Below, piece by piece: positions 1-8,214 of a stretch of 64,000 bases of DNA. How positions within the stretch are numbered: position 1 is the first letter of the stretch; every line of letters begins with the position of its first letter. Source of the DNA: CBDUXT01 sp965371245. GTDB taxonomy: Bacteria; Planctomycetota; Phycisphaerae; UBA1845. The stretch lies in contig CBDUXT010000019.1 in NCBI GenBank assembly GCA_965371245.1, positions 6,368 through 70,367 of the forward strand, read 5' to 3'. The notes below the pieces were generated by a model. It saw only the letters and a list, made by a program, of their open reading frames with translations, was not told the origin of the DNA and searched no databases. Made by a program: the position numbers and the translations under genes.

Positions 1-350
1 CGATTCGGTGATGCTTCCTCAGTCGCGGGATCGGCCGCTCGTAGCTTCAGTACGGTCGGACCCAGGTCTCGCGCGCGGTCCGACCGCTCTCGCCTGACAT
101 GGTCGATCGCGGCCGATCGGGTCAAGGCGAACAACCAAGTGGCGAACGCACTGTGCCCCTTGAACGAGCGGATCGAGCGAACCACACGTAGGAAGGTCTC
201 TTGCACGACCTCGCCGGCGGCGTCGCGTGAGTTGGTCCGCAGGCACGCGTACCGCCAGACCCGATCGACGTGTCGTCGATAGAGTGTCTCGAGCGCGGTC
301 TTGTCGCCGCGGGCCGCGCTTCTCGCCAGCCCTGCGTCTGAGTCGGCCAT
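1..350 (-). CDS. ECF-type RNA polymerase sigma factor, 3' end cut by window edge
   Basis: Reading leftward from an ATG at 348-350, 116 codons stay open to the window edge. The protein starts MADSDAGLARSAARGDKTAL, followed by ETLYRRHVDRVWRYACLR and NSRDAAGEVVQETFLRV, then FATWLFALTRSAAIDHVRR. This is the order of sigma-70 region 2 (core-polymerase binding and -10 recognition) of ECF factors. Region 4 would lie beyond the left edge. A GGGAG sits six bases before the ATG. The frame is also open upstream to about 680, but that part has no sigma similarity, so the ATG with the ribosome binding site is preferred. An anti-sigma gene, if present, would be outside the window. Confidence 0.85.
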   Translation of the reverse strand, partial: MADSDAGLARSAARGDKTALETLYRRHVDRVWRYACLRTNSRDAAGEVVQETFLRVVRSIRSFKGHSAFATWLFALTRSAAIDHVRRERSDRARDLGPTVLKLRAADPATEEASPN

Positions 351-719
351 CTTGATCTCCCATCCGGTTAGACGCCGCGGCGGGTCGGGAGTTACGCATA
401 AGTCAAAAAAACCCTCCCGGCCGGATGCGGATGCGCTCAACGATTCGAACGCTTCAGCGACCTGGCCGGCGAGTGACGAGCTTCTGAGGAAGTTATCGGC
501 AATAGCTGCCTGGGTCCGAGGTAGCTTGCGCCAGCCCTTCAAGCGTGTGATGCGTGACGGCGCGAGCGGCCCGATGATCAAATCCGCGATCCCGGCGGGC
601 GGCTTCACCGACTGAAGGGTACTTCGCTCGGTCGCCGTGACATCGGGCGCGTTGTCTCGGCGCCGCGCGCGCCTCCGATTCTTGTCGCCTTAGGATGATC
701 TCTCTGGTATCATGCCGGC
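351..719. other. Noncoding gap between divergent genes
   Basis: This stretch separates the minus-strand ECF sigma gene from the plus-strand DUF1801 gene, so both promoters should lie in it. On the minus strand, just upstream of the sigma start, a run of seven T is followed by GACTTATGCGTAACTCCC, with GGGAG and CTCCC forming an inverted repeat. That could be an autoregulated promoter, but no consensus can be claimed. Otherwise I see no gene or repeat. Confidence 0.4.
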
Positions 720-1277
720 ATGCAAAGCAAAGCCAAGACGGTGAAGCAGTACCTGGCCGAGTTGCCCAACGATCGGCGCGAGGCGTTGCAGGCGGTTCGT
801 GACGCCATTCTCAAGAGCCTTCCGAAGGGCTACGAAGAGGGCATGCTGTACGGCGCGATCGGCTACTACGTGCCGCACAGCATCTACCCGCCGGGGTATC
901 ATTGCGATCCCAAACTGCCGCTTCCTTTCGCTGGATTGGCGTCGCAGAAGAACTACCTGACGATGTCTTTAATGTGCGTCTACGCCGACCCGGAACACGG
1001 GGCGTGGTTCCGCGACGCGTGGGTGAAGGCGGGCAAGAAGCTGGACATGGGCAAGGCGTGCGTGCGGTTCAAGAAGGCCGACGACGTACCGCTCAAGGTG
1101 GTCGGCCAGGCGGTCAAGCGCGTTCCGGTCAAGAAGTTCATCGCCGTCTACGAGTCGGCCGTCAAACCTGCCGGCAAGGGCGCCGGCAAATCGAGCACGC
1201 GCAAAGGCGTCACCCCGGGCAAATCGACCCGAAAGTCTGCCGTTAAGCGAACCGCAAAGACCGCGGCCGGAACCTAA
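720..1277 (+). CDS. DUF1801 (YdhG-like) domain protein with lysine-rich tail
   Basis: The 185-residue product has an N-terminal DUF1801-like domain: TVKQYLAELPNDRREALQAV at the start, then GYEEGMLYGAIGYYVP, NYLTMSLMCVYAD and GKACVRFKKADDVPL. This fold is related to YdhG/frataxin-like proteins whose biochemical role is poorly defined. Residues from about 145 onward form a Lys/Arg/Ala/Thr/Ser-rich tail with repeated KS and GK pairs, typical of nucleic-acid-binding low-complexity tails, so an interaction with DNA or RNA is possible. The family call rests on motif memory only. No strong ribosome binding site is visible before the ATG. The gene is monocistronic and converges on glutamine synthetase. 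Confidence 0.75.
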   Translation: MQSKAKTVKQYLAELPNDRREALQAVRDAILKSLPKGYEEGMLYGAIGYYVPHSIYPPGYHCDPKLPLPFAGLASQKNYLTMSLMCVYADPEHGAWFRDAWVKAGKKLDMGKACVRFKKADDVPLKVVGQAVKRVPVKKFIAVYESAVKPAGKGAGKSSTRKGVTPGKSTRKSAVKRTAKTAAGT

Positions 1278-1297
1278 CGCGAGTCGATGCGCGGGTT

Positions 1298-1317
1298 CCG
1301 GTGAGAGCCACCGGTTT
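1298..1317 (+). terminator. Candidate terminator after the DUF1801 gene
   Basis: CCGGTG (1298-1303) pairs with CACCGG (1309-1314) across a five-base loop and is followed by TTT. It lies about 20 bases after the stop codon. The U-tract is short. Confidence 0.35.
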
Positions 1318-1602
1318 CATGATCGACGGCACGTTCTTCCAGGGAACCGACTGCATAAGAGCAGTGGGTCGCGGCGCCCAGCTCGGGTTGCGCCGGCCGG
1401 GCGAGTAGACTTCCGAAAGCGAACGAGGTCTTGGGCCACGCCGTCATCATTCAACGTATAGGCAAGACCCAGAGCGTTTCCCTTTTCCGTGGGGCTGGGT
1501 TCACCGCTCCTTGCGATGCATCCGGCGGTAAGAACGACGTCCGTATGTCCGCTTCCTCACGATCGCGGCTCGGATTGCCCGGCGCTTCACGTGCGTTGTC
1601 GC
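1318..1602. other. Noncoding gap between convergent genes
   Basis: No coding signal seen. Bases about 1550-1577 carry a GC-rich motif (with GATCGCGGCTCGG) that matches a segment at about 19352-19379 with four differences in 28 bases, so it is probably a dispersed intergenic repeat. Confidence 0.4.
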
Positions 1603-3054
1603 CTAGAACTGGTTCCACAGAAACTGGTTGGTCACCTCGTGGTGGAACATGATCTCCTCGCGCTTCACCATGGTGCCCAGCGCTTTGGGGCAACGGTCGG
1701 CCGCCATTTGTTTGGCTTCGATGTACTTGCCGTGGCAGCCATCGCCGAGAATCTCGGCCGCCAGGCGGCTGGTCTTGAACAGCCGAATCGCGTCGTAGAT
1801 GTTGTCGGGCAGGAAGCGCGTGCGGGCACGTTTGCCCTCGGCGTCGGCCGGGTCGGGCAGCCCGCCCACCAGGCCGGTTCGTAGAAGCGTGAACAAGAGA
1901 AGATACGGGTTGGCGTCGGGAGCGCAGGAGCGAAACTCGATCCGCGCCGTGCGTTCGTTGCCCATAGGGATTCGGATCATGGCCGCACGGTTGACGGCCG
2001 ATGCCTTGATCTGGTTGGGCGCCTCGAAATTCGGGTCCAGCCGCCGATAGGCGTTCACGCTCGAGTTGAGCACGAGGCAGATGTCCACGGCGTTGTTGAG
2101 AATTCGCTCGAGAAACGCCCAGGCGATCGTCGACAGCTTATCCTTTCCGTCCGCGTCGTAAAACAGATTCTTCCCGTCGCGTGCCAGCGACATGTTGACG
2201 TGCATGCCGTTGCCGTTCACTCCGGCGACCGGCTTGGGCAGGAACGACGCCGTCAATCCCAGGTTCCGCGCGATCTGCCGGCAGGTAAGCTTGTAGAGCT
2301 GAATCTGGTCGGCCGTGATCGTCGCCTCCGAGAAACCGAAGTTCAGTTCGAACTGCGAGGGGGCGACCTCCGGATGGTCCTTCTCGTTGGCGAGCCCCAT
2401 CGCACGCTGCGCCTCGGCCGCGTGGTCGATGAACTGGCGCAACGGATCCTTCGGCAGCGAGTGAAAATAGCCGCCGGTGGAATTGAACTCGAACTGCCCG
2501 GTCTCATGGTACCGCCTTTCGGCATCCCTCTCGGAAAACAGAAAGCCCTCGATCTCGGCCGCGACGTTGAGGATCATCTTGTCTTTGCGGTATAGCTCCG
2601 CCGTGGCTTCGCGCAGGCGCGCACGAAAGTCGGCCGGATAGGGCGAGCCGTCGAGCGCCTGCGCCTCGGCGAAGACGATGACCTTTCCGGGACCGAAGAC
2701 ATCGGCGGGGAGCCAGTAGAACGCGGGCCAATCCACCCGGAGCTTCAGATCCGACTCGTTGATGTCGGAGAACCCGCGAATGGAGGAGCCGTCGAAGGTC
2801 AGGTTGTCGGCCGAGCCCAGGATGAACTTCTTATCATAGTCCAGCATGTGAAAGCGACCCTCGATGTCGGAGAAGCAGACGGTCACGGCCTTGATCCGCT
2901 TCTCTTCGGTGAGGTACTTTCGCCGGGCTTCCTCGATGGTTCCGGTATCGACGCGCTCGAGCCGTTGCTGCTTGGCCTCCAGGTTCATCTCCTCCAACTG
3001 GTCGTACGGAATCTCAAGGTACCTTCGTAACGCACTCGACTCGATGGTGGTCAT
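1603..3054 (-). CDS. glnA: Glutamine synthetase, type I
   Basis: 483 residues, close to the usual GSI length of about 470. It condenses glutamate and ammonia to glutamine with ATP, the entry point for nitrogen assimilation. Visible signatures are LTFDGSSIRGF in the beta-grasp domain, the metal-binding region AAEIEGFLF, the glutamate-binding loop NGNGMHVNMSL, NRAAMIRIP, and the substrate/ATP site ARIEFRSCAPDANPYL. The C-terminus (HHEVTNQFLWNQF) lacks the NLYDLP-type tyrosine site used for adenylylation in enterobacterial enzymes, so control is probably by feedback or transcription. AAGGA lies about ten bases before the ATG. It is divergent from purA, with a 284-base region between them that carries several inverted repeats. 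Confidence 0.95.
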   Translation of the reverse strand: MTTIESSALRRYLEIPYDQLEEMNLEAKQQRLERVDTGTIEEARRKYLTEEKRIKAVTVCFSDIEGRFHMLDYDKKFILGSADNLTFDGSSIRGFSDINESDLKLRVDWPAFYWLPADVFGPGKVIVFAEAQALDGSPYPADFRARLREATAELYRKDKMILNVAAEIEGFLFSERDAERRYHETGQFEFNSTGGYFHSLPKDPLRQFIDHAAEAQRAMGLANEKDHPEVAPSQFELNFGFSEATITADQIQLYKLTCRQIARNLGLTASFLPKPVAGVNGNGMHVNMSLARDGKNLFYDADGKDKLSTIAWAFLERILNNAVDICLVLNSSVNAYRRLDPNFEAPNQIKASAVNRAAMIRIPMGNERTARIEFRSCAPDANPYLLLFTLLRTGLVGGLPDPADAEGKRARTRFLPDNIYDAIRLFKTSRLAAEILGDGCHGKYIEAKQMAADRCPKALGTMVKREEIMFHHEVTNQFLWNQF

Positions 3055-3159
3055 GGAAATGCATCCTTAGCGGTTATGGCCAAACAAGAGCATCACAAAC
3101 GAACGCCGAAGCCAGTATTACCATATAAACGGAGGGAAATCAAGTAAAACGAACATCTT

Positions 3160-3250
3160 TTAGTATAAAACTAGCGCGAGATACGCTAAGCTGTGACATT
3201 TTAGAATGTGCGTGGATCGTTGACAAACTCACGATGGACCGATAGCGTAT
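3160..3250. promoter_or_regulatory. Cluster of short inverted repeats between glnA and purA
   Basis: Three dyads stand out in this AT-richer segment: TAGCG...CGCTA near 3172-3188, ACATT-TTAG-AATGT near 3196-3209, and ATACGCTA (3181-3188) matched by its exact complement TAGCGTAT (3243-3250), which overlaps the proposed purA -10 element. They could be operators of a regulator shared by nitrogen and purine genes. No known consensus (PurR, NtcA, GlnR) fits. Confidence 0.35.
3220..3248 (+). promoter_or_regulatory. Candidate sigma-70 promoter for purA-uppS
   Basis: A perfect TTGACA (3220-3225) is followed after 17 bases by TAGCGT (3243-3248), a weak -10. The start would lie near 3255, about 85 bases before the purA ATG. 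Confidence 0.4.
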
Positions 3251-3273
3251 GAAAAAGGGTGCATGAGCGTGCT

Positions 3274-3298
3274 GGGGCCATGTTTTGGCCCCGTTTTT
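3274..3298 (+). terminator. Intrinsic terminator-like hairpin in the purA leader
   Basis: GGGGCCA (3274-3280) pairs with TGGCCCC (3286-3292) around a five-base loop, followed by GTTTTT (3293-3298). It lies between the candidate promoter and the purA start, with no gene to end upstream on this strand, which suggests attenuation or a very short leader RNA. Confidence 0.65.
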
Positions 3299-3338
3299 GT
3301 GTGCCCGGCAACACGACACCGCACCCGGAGCGGGGGAA

Positions 3339-4682
3339 ATGGCCTCACCCAGCAAGGAACACGCCTGCGTCTTCGGACTTGGTTGGGGCGACGAAGGCAA
3401 GGGCAAAATCGTCGATCTGCTGTGCCCGGCATTCGACGTCGTCGTGCGGTTTAACGGGGGCGCCAACGCCGGCCACACCGTCTGCGTCGGCTCGGAAACC
3501 TTTGCGCTGCACCTCTTGCCGGCCGGCGCGTTGCACGCTGATGTCATCGGCTTGATCGGCCCGGGGGTGGTCGTCGATCCCGTCACGCTCCTGGGTGAAC
3601 TCGATGCGCTGGCCGCGCGCGGCCTCGACGTCACCGACCGGCTCAAGATCAGCGACCGGGCGCACCTCGTACTGGAATACCACAAGGTAGAGGACCGCCT
3701 GAGCGAGGAAGCGGCCAACAAAGGGGCGCGCATCGGAACCACGGCTCGCGGTATAGGCCCGTGCTACGCCGACAAAATGAAACGGTCGGCGGCCGTACGC
3801 TTCACCGACCTTCTACATGACGCGTCCCTGCACGACCGCGTGCGGGGCATCGTCGATAGCCGTAAGAAACTTCTGGCGGCGCAGTATGGTCAGCCCGTCG
3901 AGCTCAACGTCGAGCAGATCCTGGCGGATCTGGCCACCGCTCGAAACCGACTGGGTCCGTTCGTGTGCGACACGACGGCGTACCTGCAATCGGCCATTGA
4001 TGCCGGGCGGATGGTCCTGTTCGAGGGTGCCAACGGCATGCTTCTGGACATCGACCACGGAACCTACCCGTTCGTAACCTCCAGCAGCACCGGCCCCCAC
4101 GGCATCGGCCCCGGCGCGGGCATACGCGCCGAGCTGGTCACCCGGCGAATCGGCGTGCTCAAGGCCTACGCCACGCGGGTTGGCTCCGGCCCTTTCGTCT
4201 CCGAGCTGGACGACGAGACCGGCGACCGCATCCGCACACGGGGCAAGGAGTTCGGCACGACGACCGGGCGCCCGCGGCGCTGCGGCTGGTTCGACGCCGT
4301 GGCCGGAGCGTATGCCGCCCGGATCACCGGTGCCACCGATATAGCACTCATGCATCTGGACACGCTGAGCGGCTTCGAGAAGGTCGGGATCTGTGTCGCG
4401 TATCGCGTGGATGGAAACACCGTGATGACCCCGTCGGCCGACGCCGCCCAGCTCGCCCGCGCGGAACCGGTGATTGAGTATGTGCCCGGTTGGGCGGAGG
4501 ATCTTCGCTCGATCCGCCGGTTCGAGGATTTGCCGGACACGGCCGCCGCGTACGTCGCACGCATCGAGTCCGCCATTGGCTTGCCCGTGACACTCGCCGG
4601 TGTGGGTCCAGACCGTTCCCAGACGCTGGTTCGCGGCGCGATCCGTGACCTTGTCGCCGTCGCCGAGACCTCCTCGGCCTGA
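3339..4682 (+). CDS. purA: Adenylosuccinate synthetase
   Basis: The 447-residue enzyme joins IMP and aspartate with GTP, the first committed step from IMP to AMP. GWGDEGKGK (15-23) holds the catalytic Asp18 and the GTP loop. NGGANAGHTV, TTARGIGPCYADK, the IMP-binding stretch STGPHGIGPGAGI and the C-terminal GVGPDRSQT also match the family. The start at 3339 follows a GGGGGA and matches the family N-terminus; the frame is open from 3285, but that codon lies in the terminator-like hairpin. uppS follows after 8 bases, so the two are probably co-transcribed. The downstream enzyme purB is encoded separately at 19.5-20.9 kb. Confidence 0.96.
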   Translation: MASPSKEHACVFGLGWGDEGKGKIVDLLCPAFDVVVRFNGGANAGHTVCVGSETFALHLLPAGALHADVIGLIGPGVVVDPVTLLGELDALAARGLDVTDRLKISDRAHLVLEYHKVEDRLSEEAANKGARIGTTARGIGPCYADKMKRSAAVRFTDLLHDASLHDRVRGIVDSRKKLLAAQYGQPVELNVEQILADLATARNRLGPFVCDTTAYLQSAIDAGRMVLFEGANGMLLDIDHGTYPFVTSSSTGPHGIGPGAGIRAELVTRRIGVLKAYATRVGSGPFVSELDDETGDRIRTRGKEFGTTTGRPRRCGWFDAVAGAYAARITGATDIALMHLDTLSGFEKVGICVAYRVDGNTVMTPSADAAQLARAEPVIEYVPGWAEDLRSIRRFEDLPDTAAAYVARIESAIGLPVTLAGVGPDRSQTLVRGAIRDLVAVAETSSA

Positions 4683-4690
4683 TCGACACC

Positions 4691-5464
4691 ATGACCGAAC
4701 CGCCGCTCGATCCACAGACAGCTCTGGGCGTTGCCCGTCAGCGGCTTCCCCGCCACATCGCCATCATCATGGATGGCAACGGGCGTTGGGCCAGAGCACG
4801 CAACCTTCCGCGCATTCGCGGGCACGAACGGGGCGCGCGGAACGTTCGCGCGCTCGTCACGCACTGCGCCCGCCTCGGGCTCGAGGCCTTGACGCTCTTT
4901 TGCTTCAGCACGGAAAACTGGAAGCGCCCGCAAAACGAGATCGACTTTTTGATGGAGTTGTACATCCAGTATCTGCTCGGTGAACGCACCACCATCATGG
5001 ACAACGATGTCCGCTTCGTTCACGTCGGCCGCCGACAGGGGCTGTCCGAGAGCGTGCTGGCGGAGATGGATCGAACCGTTGAGATGAGCAGACAAAACGG
5101 CGGGCTGAAGCTGTCTTTGGCGCTGAACTACGGCTCACGCAACGAGATCATCGACGCCGTCAAAGACATCGCCCGTGACGTGCAGGCCGGTCGCCTCTCG
5201 CCGGACGACATCGACGAGCGGAGGATCGCCCGCTCACTCTACACAGCCGGTACGCCCGACCCGGACTTGCTCATTCGCACGGCCAACGAACGTCGCGTGA
5301 GCAACTTCCTGCTATGGCAGATCAGCTACGCGGAAATCCACGTGTGCGAAAAGCTCTGGCCTGACTTTGAGGTGGAGGATCTAAACGCCGCGATCCGAGA
5401 CTTCGCCGGGCGTGAGCGCCGCTTCGGCGACGTCGGCGCCGCCGTGCCAGGGGCGACTTCGTAG
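4691..5464 (+). CDS. uppS: Isoprenyl transferase (undecaprenyl diphosphate synthase)
   Basis: 257 residues, normal for cis-prenyltransferases. It extends farnesyl diphosphate with isopentenyl diphosphate to the C55 lipid carrier for cell-wall and glycan precursors. IIMDGNGRWA (25-34) contains the catalytic Asp28. RIRGHERGARNV, LTLFCFSTENWKRP, LALNYGSRNEI, and the C-terminal DPDLLIRTANERRVSNFLLW and YAEIHVCEKLWPDF are all family signatures. The ATG lies 8 bases after the purA stop with little visible ribosome binding site, suggesting coupling to purA. The usual neighbour cdsA is absent. Confidence 0.95.
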   Translation: MTEPPLDPQTALGVARQRLPRHIAIIMDGNGRWARARNLPRIRGHERGARNVRALVTHCARLGLEALTLFCFSTENWKRPQNEIDFLMELYIQYLLGERTTIMDNDVRFVHVGRRQGLSESVLAEMDRTVEMSRQNGGLKLSLALNYGSRNEIIDAVKDIARDVQAGRLSPDDIDERRIARSLYTAGTPDPDLLIRTANERRVSNFLLWQISYAEIHVCEKLWPDFEVEDLNAAIRDFAGRERRFGDVGAAVPGATS

Positions 5465-5521
5465 CCCGCCCCAAGCGCCGCATGCATCCACGACAACTAC
5501 GACGGTGGGGGGTACGCGGGG

Positions 5522-5627
5522 TCAGAGCCGCAGGCGCTAGCCTGCGGACCCAGGCCTCAACACGCCTTCGGGCTCGCGCCCGGTCACTTGCATCAGTGTG
5601 TCACCGGGCTCGCGCCCGGTGCTCTGA
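5522..5627. repeat. Composite palindromic element bounded by TCAGAGC and GCTCTGA
   Basis: This 106-base element between uppS and fabI begins TCAGAGC (5522-5528) and ends with its complement GCTCTGA (5621-5627). Inside are the hairpins GCAGGCGCTAGCCTGC and two copies of GGGCTCGCGCCC. Related elements occur at 14028-14143, 21813-21882 and 21924-22019. The form is that of a REPIN/BIME-type nonautonomous element. Confidence 0.75.
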
Positions 5628-5750
5628 AACTGTCCAGTGCCGATTCCGTGACCCCGCTTTCCGCTACTCCCTGGCTTGCAAACAGCCTAAATGTCCGCGA
5701 CAATGCGTTCAGTCATTGCTGGACATCACAGAACTTTTTGAGGAACGACC

Positions 5751-6530
5751 ATGGGTTTACTTGAGGGCCGCCGCGGACTGATCTTCGGCATCGCCAACGA
5801 TCGCAGCATCGCCTGCCACATCGCCCGTTCTTTTCTTGAGGAAGGCGCCGTTTGCGGCTTCCCCCACCTGCCGGGCGAGAAGTGCGAACGTCGCGCTCGC
5901 CAGGCGCTGGAGGCCGCCGGTCTTACCGATCCGTGGCTCATGCCGTGTGACGTGACCAAGGACGAGGATATCGACGCGGTCATGGCCGCCACCAAGGAGC
6001 GGTTCGACTCGATCGACTTTGTGATCCACTCGCTGGCGTATGCCGACCGAACGTTTCTCAAGCCCGGCAAGTTTTCCAGCACGCCGCGCGACGTCTTCGC
6101 CCAGGCGCTGGACATCTCGGCTTACTCGCTGGTGGCGATCGCCGGTCGCGCGAAAGAGTTGATGCCCAGGGGCGGCTCGATCACCTGCATGACCTACTAC
6201 GGCAGCGTGAAGGCCATCACCGGATACAACGTGATGGGCGTCGCGAAAGCGGCGCTGGAGGCGTGTACCAGATACCTGGCCGGTGAACTGGGCGAGCACG
6301 GCATCCGCGTCAACGCGGTCAGCGCGGGTCCGCTGCGCACGCTGTCCTCGATGGCCGTCGGGGGCATCGACGAAATCTTTTCCCATGTCTCAGAAAAGGC
6401 CCCGCTGCGTCGCAACATCGAAGCCGGCGAGGTGGGCAAGACCGCGGTCTATCTCACCAGCGACCTAGCCAGCGGCGTCACCGGCGAAACGATCTTCGTC
6501 GATGCGGGCTTCAACGTGATGGGGCTGTAG
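5751..6530 (+). CDS. fabI: Enoyl-[acyl-carrier-protein] reductase, FabI type
   Basis: A 259-residue short-chain dehydrogenase family enzyme that reduces trans-2-enoyl-ACP with NAD(P)H, the last step of each fatty-acid elongation cycle. GIANDRSIACHIA (13-25) is the divergent FabI nucleotide-binding loop. DFVIHSLAYADR (89-100) is typical. The active-site triad is Tyr149, Tyr159 and Lys166 in TYYGSVKAITGYNVMGVAK, with the FabI spacing YX6K. PLRTLSSMAVGGIDE and the C-terminal GVTGETIFVDAGFNVMGL also match. GAGGAACGACC precedes the ATG as a good ribosome binding site. It appears monocistronic. Confidence 0.95.
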   Translation: MGLLEGRRGLIFGIANDRSIACHIARSFLEEGAVCGFPHLPGEKCERRARQALEAAGLTDPWLMPCDVTKDEDIDAVMAATKERFDSIDFVIHSLAYADRTFLKPGKFSSTPRDVFAQALDISAYSLVAIAGRAKELMPRGGSITCMTYYGSVKAITGYNVMGVAKAALEACTRYLAGELGEHGIRVNAVSAGPLRTLSSMAVGGIDEIFSHVSEKAPLRRNIEAGEVGKTAVYLTSDLASGVTGETIFVDAGFNVMGL

Positions 6531-6565
6531 AGCTGGGCGGCGGATCCCACGTCGTCCCGAGCAGG

Positions 6566-6588
6566 TAGGTCGGGCTCCGCCCGACGTC
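6566..6588. repeat. REP-like palindrome, GTAGGTCGGGC family
   Basis: GTCGGGC (6569-6575) pairs with GCCCGAC (6579-6585) just after fabI. The same unit occurs twice in opposite orientation at 27397-27453. It may also act as a weak terminator. The rest of 6531-6844 shows no gene. Confidence 0.6.
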
Positions 6589-6844
6589 GCCGGTCATCCA
6601 CGATGCCGCGCTCTTGGCATCGTCGGGCTTGATAGACAACACACACTTATGCGAAGCGCAGGCGCGGCGGCTCGCGCGACTGAATCCGGGCGCAGTCAAA
6701 GATGCCCTCGACTGTGGCTTGTGCGTGACACGCGCCGTACGATACCAGCGGCCAGCACCCAGGTGTTCGGATAACGCGGCAAGTCTCGGCCTAGCAGAAT
6801 TGGTTTCTGCGCCCACAGCGGGCGAGCCAAGGAGGTGGTCTTCC

Positions 6845-8137
6845 ATGCTGAGAAACTCGATCGTTTGGATTCCTCTCGTCGTTTCCCTCATCGGCCCGGC
6901 GGGGTGCAGCCCGTCTCCTCCGCCTATGGGCCAAGCGAAGTTCAAGGAACTCGTCAGTCACTACGACGATGGGTTCAAGGTACGCCTGGCCGATGCGAAC
7001 ACGAAGATCGGGAAGGACATCGTCCGGTACGAGCCGATCGCTTCGAACGTGATTCCCAGGAAGACGACGATCCAGGGGACCCATCGCGAGATCGGGCGAT
7101 GGGTCGGTCTCGTCGCGAAGGGCTGGTACGGCGAGAAGTATTACGAAACGGTGCGTGATCGGCTGAGGCGAAAGCCCGAGGCCGAGGGGATCAATCGTGA
7201 GATCGTCGCCATGTATGAATCGATCTTCCCGCGCTATCTCGATCTGGTTGGTGGGCTGGCCGAGGCGTTTGATTTGACGGTGGACGAGGTTGACCTGCGG
7301 TATGTGGAACACAATTTCCTTGTCGATCTGTGGGTGGGGCTCCTTCAGTACGAGCGGTTCTATGACGGGGCGTCTTTCTCCGCGATGGGGGGCGACGCGC
7401 CATCGAAATGCAGTCTGGTGTCCATCTATGAGGCCGACAAAAAGCGGCACTCGATTGGTCGGAACTTCGACGGCGGCTCGGACCGGCCTCACTTCGTGGT
7501 GAACACGGAGGTGGAGGGCGTCTACAAGACTCTGGGGAGTGCCTGCTACTTCCCGTATCACTGGATGGTGGATGGCATCAATGAGAAGGGTCTCTTCATC
7601 GGGGTGGCGACGAACGAAGCGCCTCGGGCGTACAACAAGAAGGAGCCGGAGTATCCCGATGAGCCGGCCGTCCAGGTGATCCACATGGTCCGGATTGCGT
7701 TGGAAACCTGCACGACGGTTGACGAGGCGATTGCGCGTTTTCAGTCCGTGCGCATCTGGTTCCCCGCCGAAGTGAATCACCTCTTGATTGCCGACGAATC
7801 TGGAAGTACCGCCGTCGTGGAATGGGATCTGAGTCGAGAGATGGTGGCCTTCCGCCGAACGGAACCGCGGACGATCCTGACCAACGCTGCCTACCAGAAA
7901 GGCATCAAGTACATTCGGGACCGTTGCTGGCGGTATCGAAAAGGCCAGGCGACCATGAAGTCCATGGGACAACTCGGTGGCATGGAAACGGTACACGAGG
8001 TCGCCAAGGTCATTCGACAGATGCACAAGCCCAGCCGAACCCTCTGGACGTCCTACTTTGACCTGTCCGCCCGTCGGATGGACATACGGCTACGGACAGA
8101 GGGGTTTCGGGTTCCATATACGTTCGTGCTTGAGTAG
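6845..8137 (+). CDS. Ntn-hydrolase lipoprotein, C45-like acyltransferase/amidohydrolase
   Basis: 430 residues. The start at 6845 follows a strong AGGAGGTGG and yields a lipoprotein-type signal MLRNSIVWIPLVVSLIGPAG with Cys21 as the lipidated residue. After an N-terminal alpha-rich region (about 35-175), SKCSLVSIYEADKK (187-200) and RHSIGRNFDGGSDRP (201-215) resemble the nucleophile cysteine and ARNFDW-type segments of C45 and choloylglycine-hydrolase-like Ntn hydrolases. GINEKGLFIGVATNEAP and NHLLIADESGSTAVVEWD also fit that fold. Substrate unknown; a linear C-N amide or acyl transfer is inferred. Unlike autoprocessing members, it keeps about 188 residues before the nucleophile, so cleavage there would be needed for activity. 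Confidence 0.7.
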   Translation: MLRNSIVWIPLVVSLIGPAGCSPSPPPMGQAKFKELVSHYDDGFKVRLADANTKIGKDIVRYEPIASNVIPRKTTIQGTHREIGRWVGLVAKGWYGEKYYETVRDRLRRKPEAEGINREIVAMYESIFPRYLDLVGGLAEAFDLTVDEVDLRYVEHNFLVDLWVGLLQYERFYDGASFSAMGGDAPSKCSLVSIYEADKKRHSIGRNFDGGSDRPHFVVNTEVEGVYKTLGSACYFPYHWMVDGINEKGLFIGVATNEAPRAYNKKEPEYPDEPAVQVIHMVRIALETCTTVDEAIARFQSVRIWFPAEVNHLLIADESGSTAVVEWDLSREMVAFRRTEPRTILTNAAYQKGIKYIRDRCWRYRKGQATMKSMGQLGGMETVHEVAKVIRQMHKPSRTLWTSYFDLSARRMDIRLRTEGFRVPYTFVLE

Positions 8138-8214
8138 GCCGAAGCTATAAGTATCGCGGCCGAAACCGTTAGTGTTTGGCGCGCTTGTTTCGCCTAGCCG
8201 TCCCGGCGCAGGCG

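Noticed and set aside
351..680. In-frame open extension of the ECF sigma factor toward 680
   Set aside because: No sigma similarity and no ribosome binding site; the ATG at 348-350 has GGGAG upstream and the usual family N-terminus.
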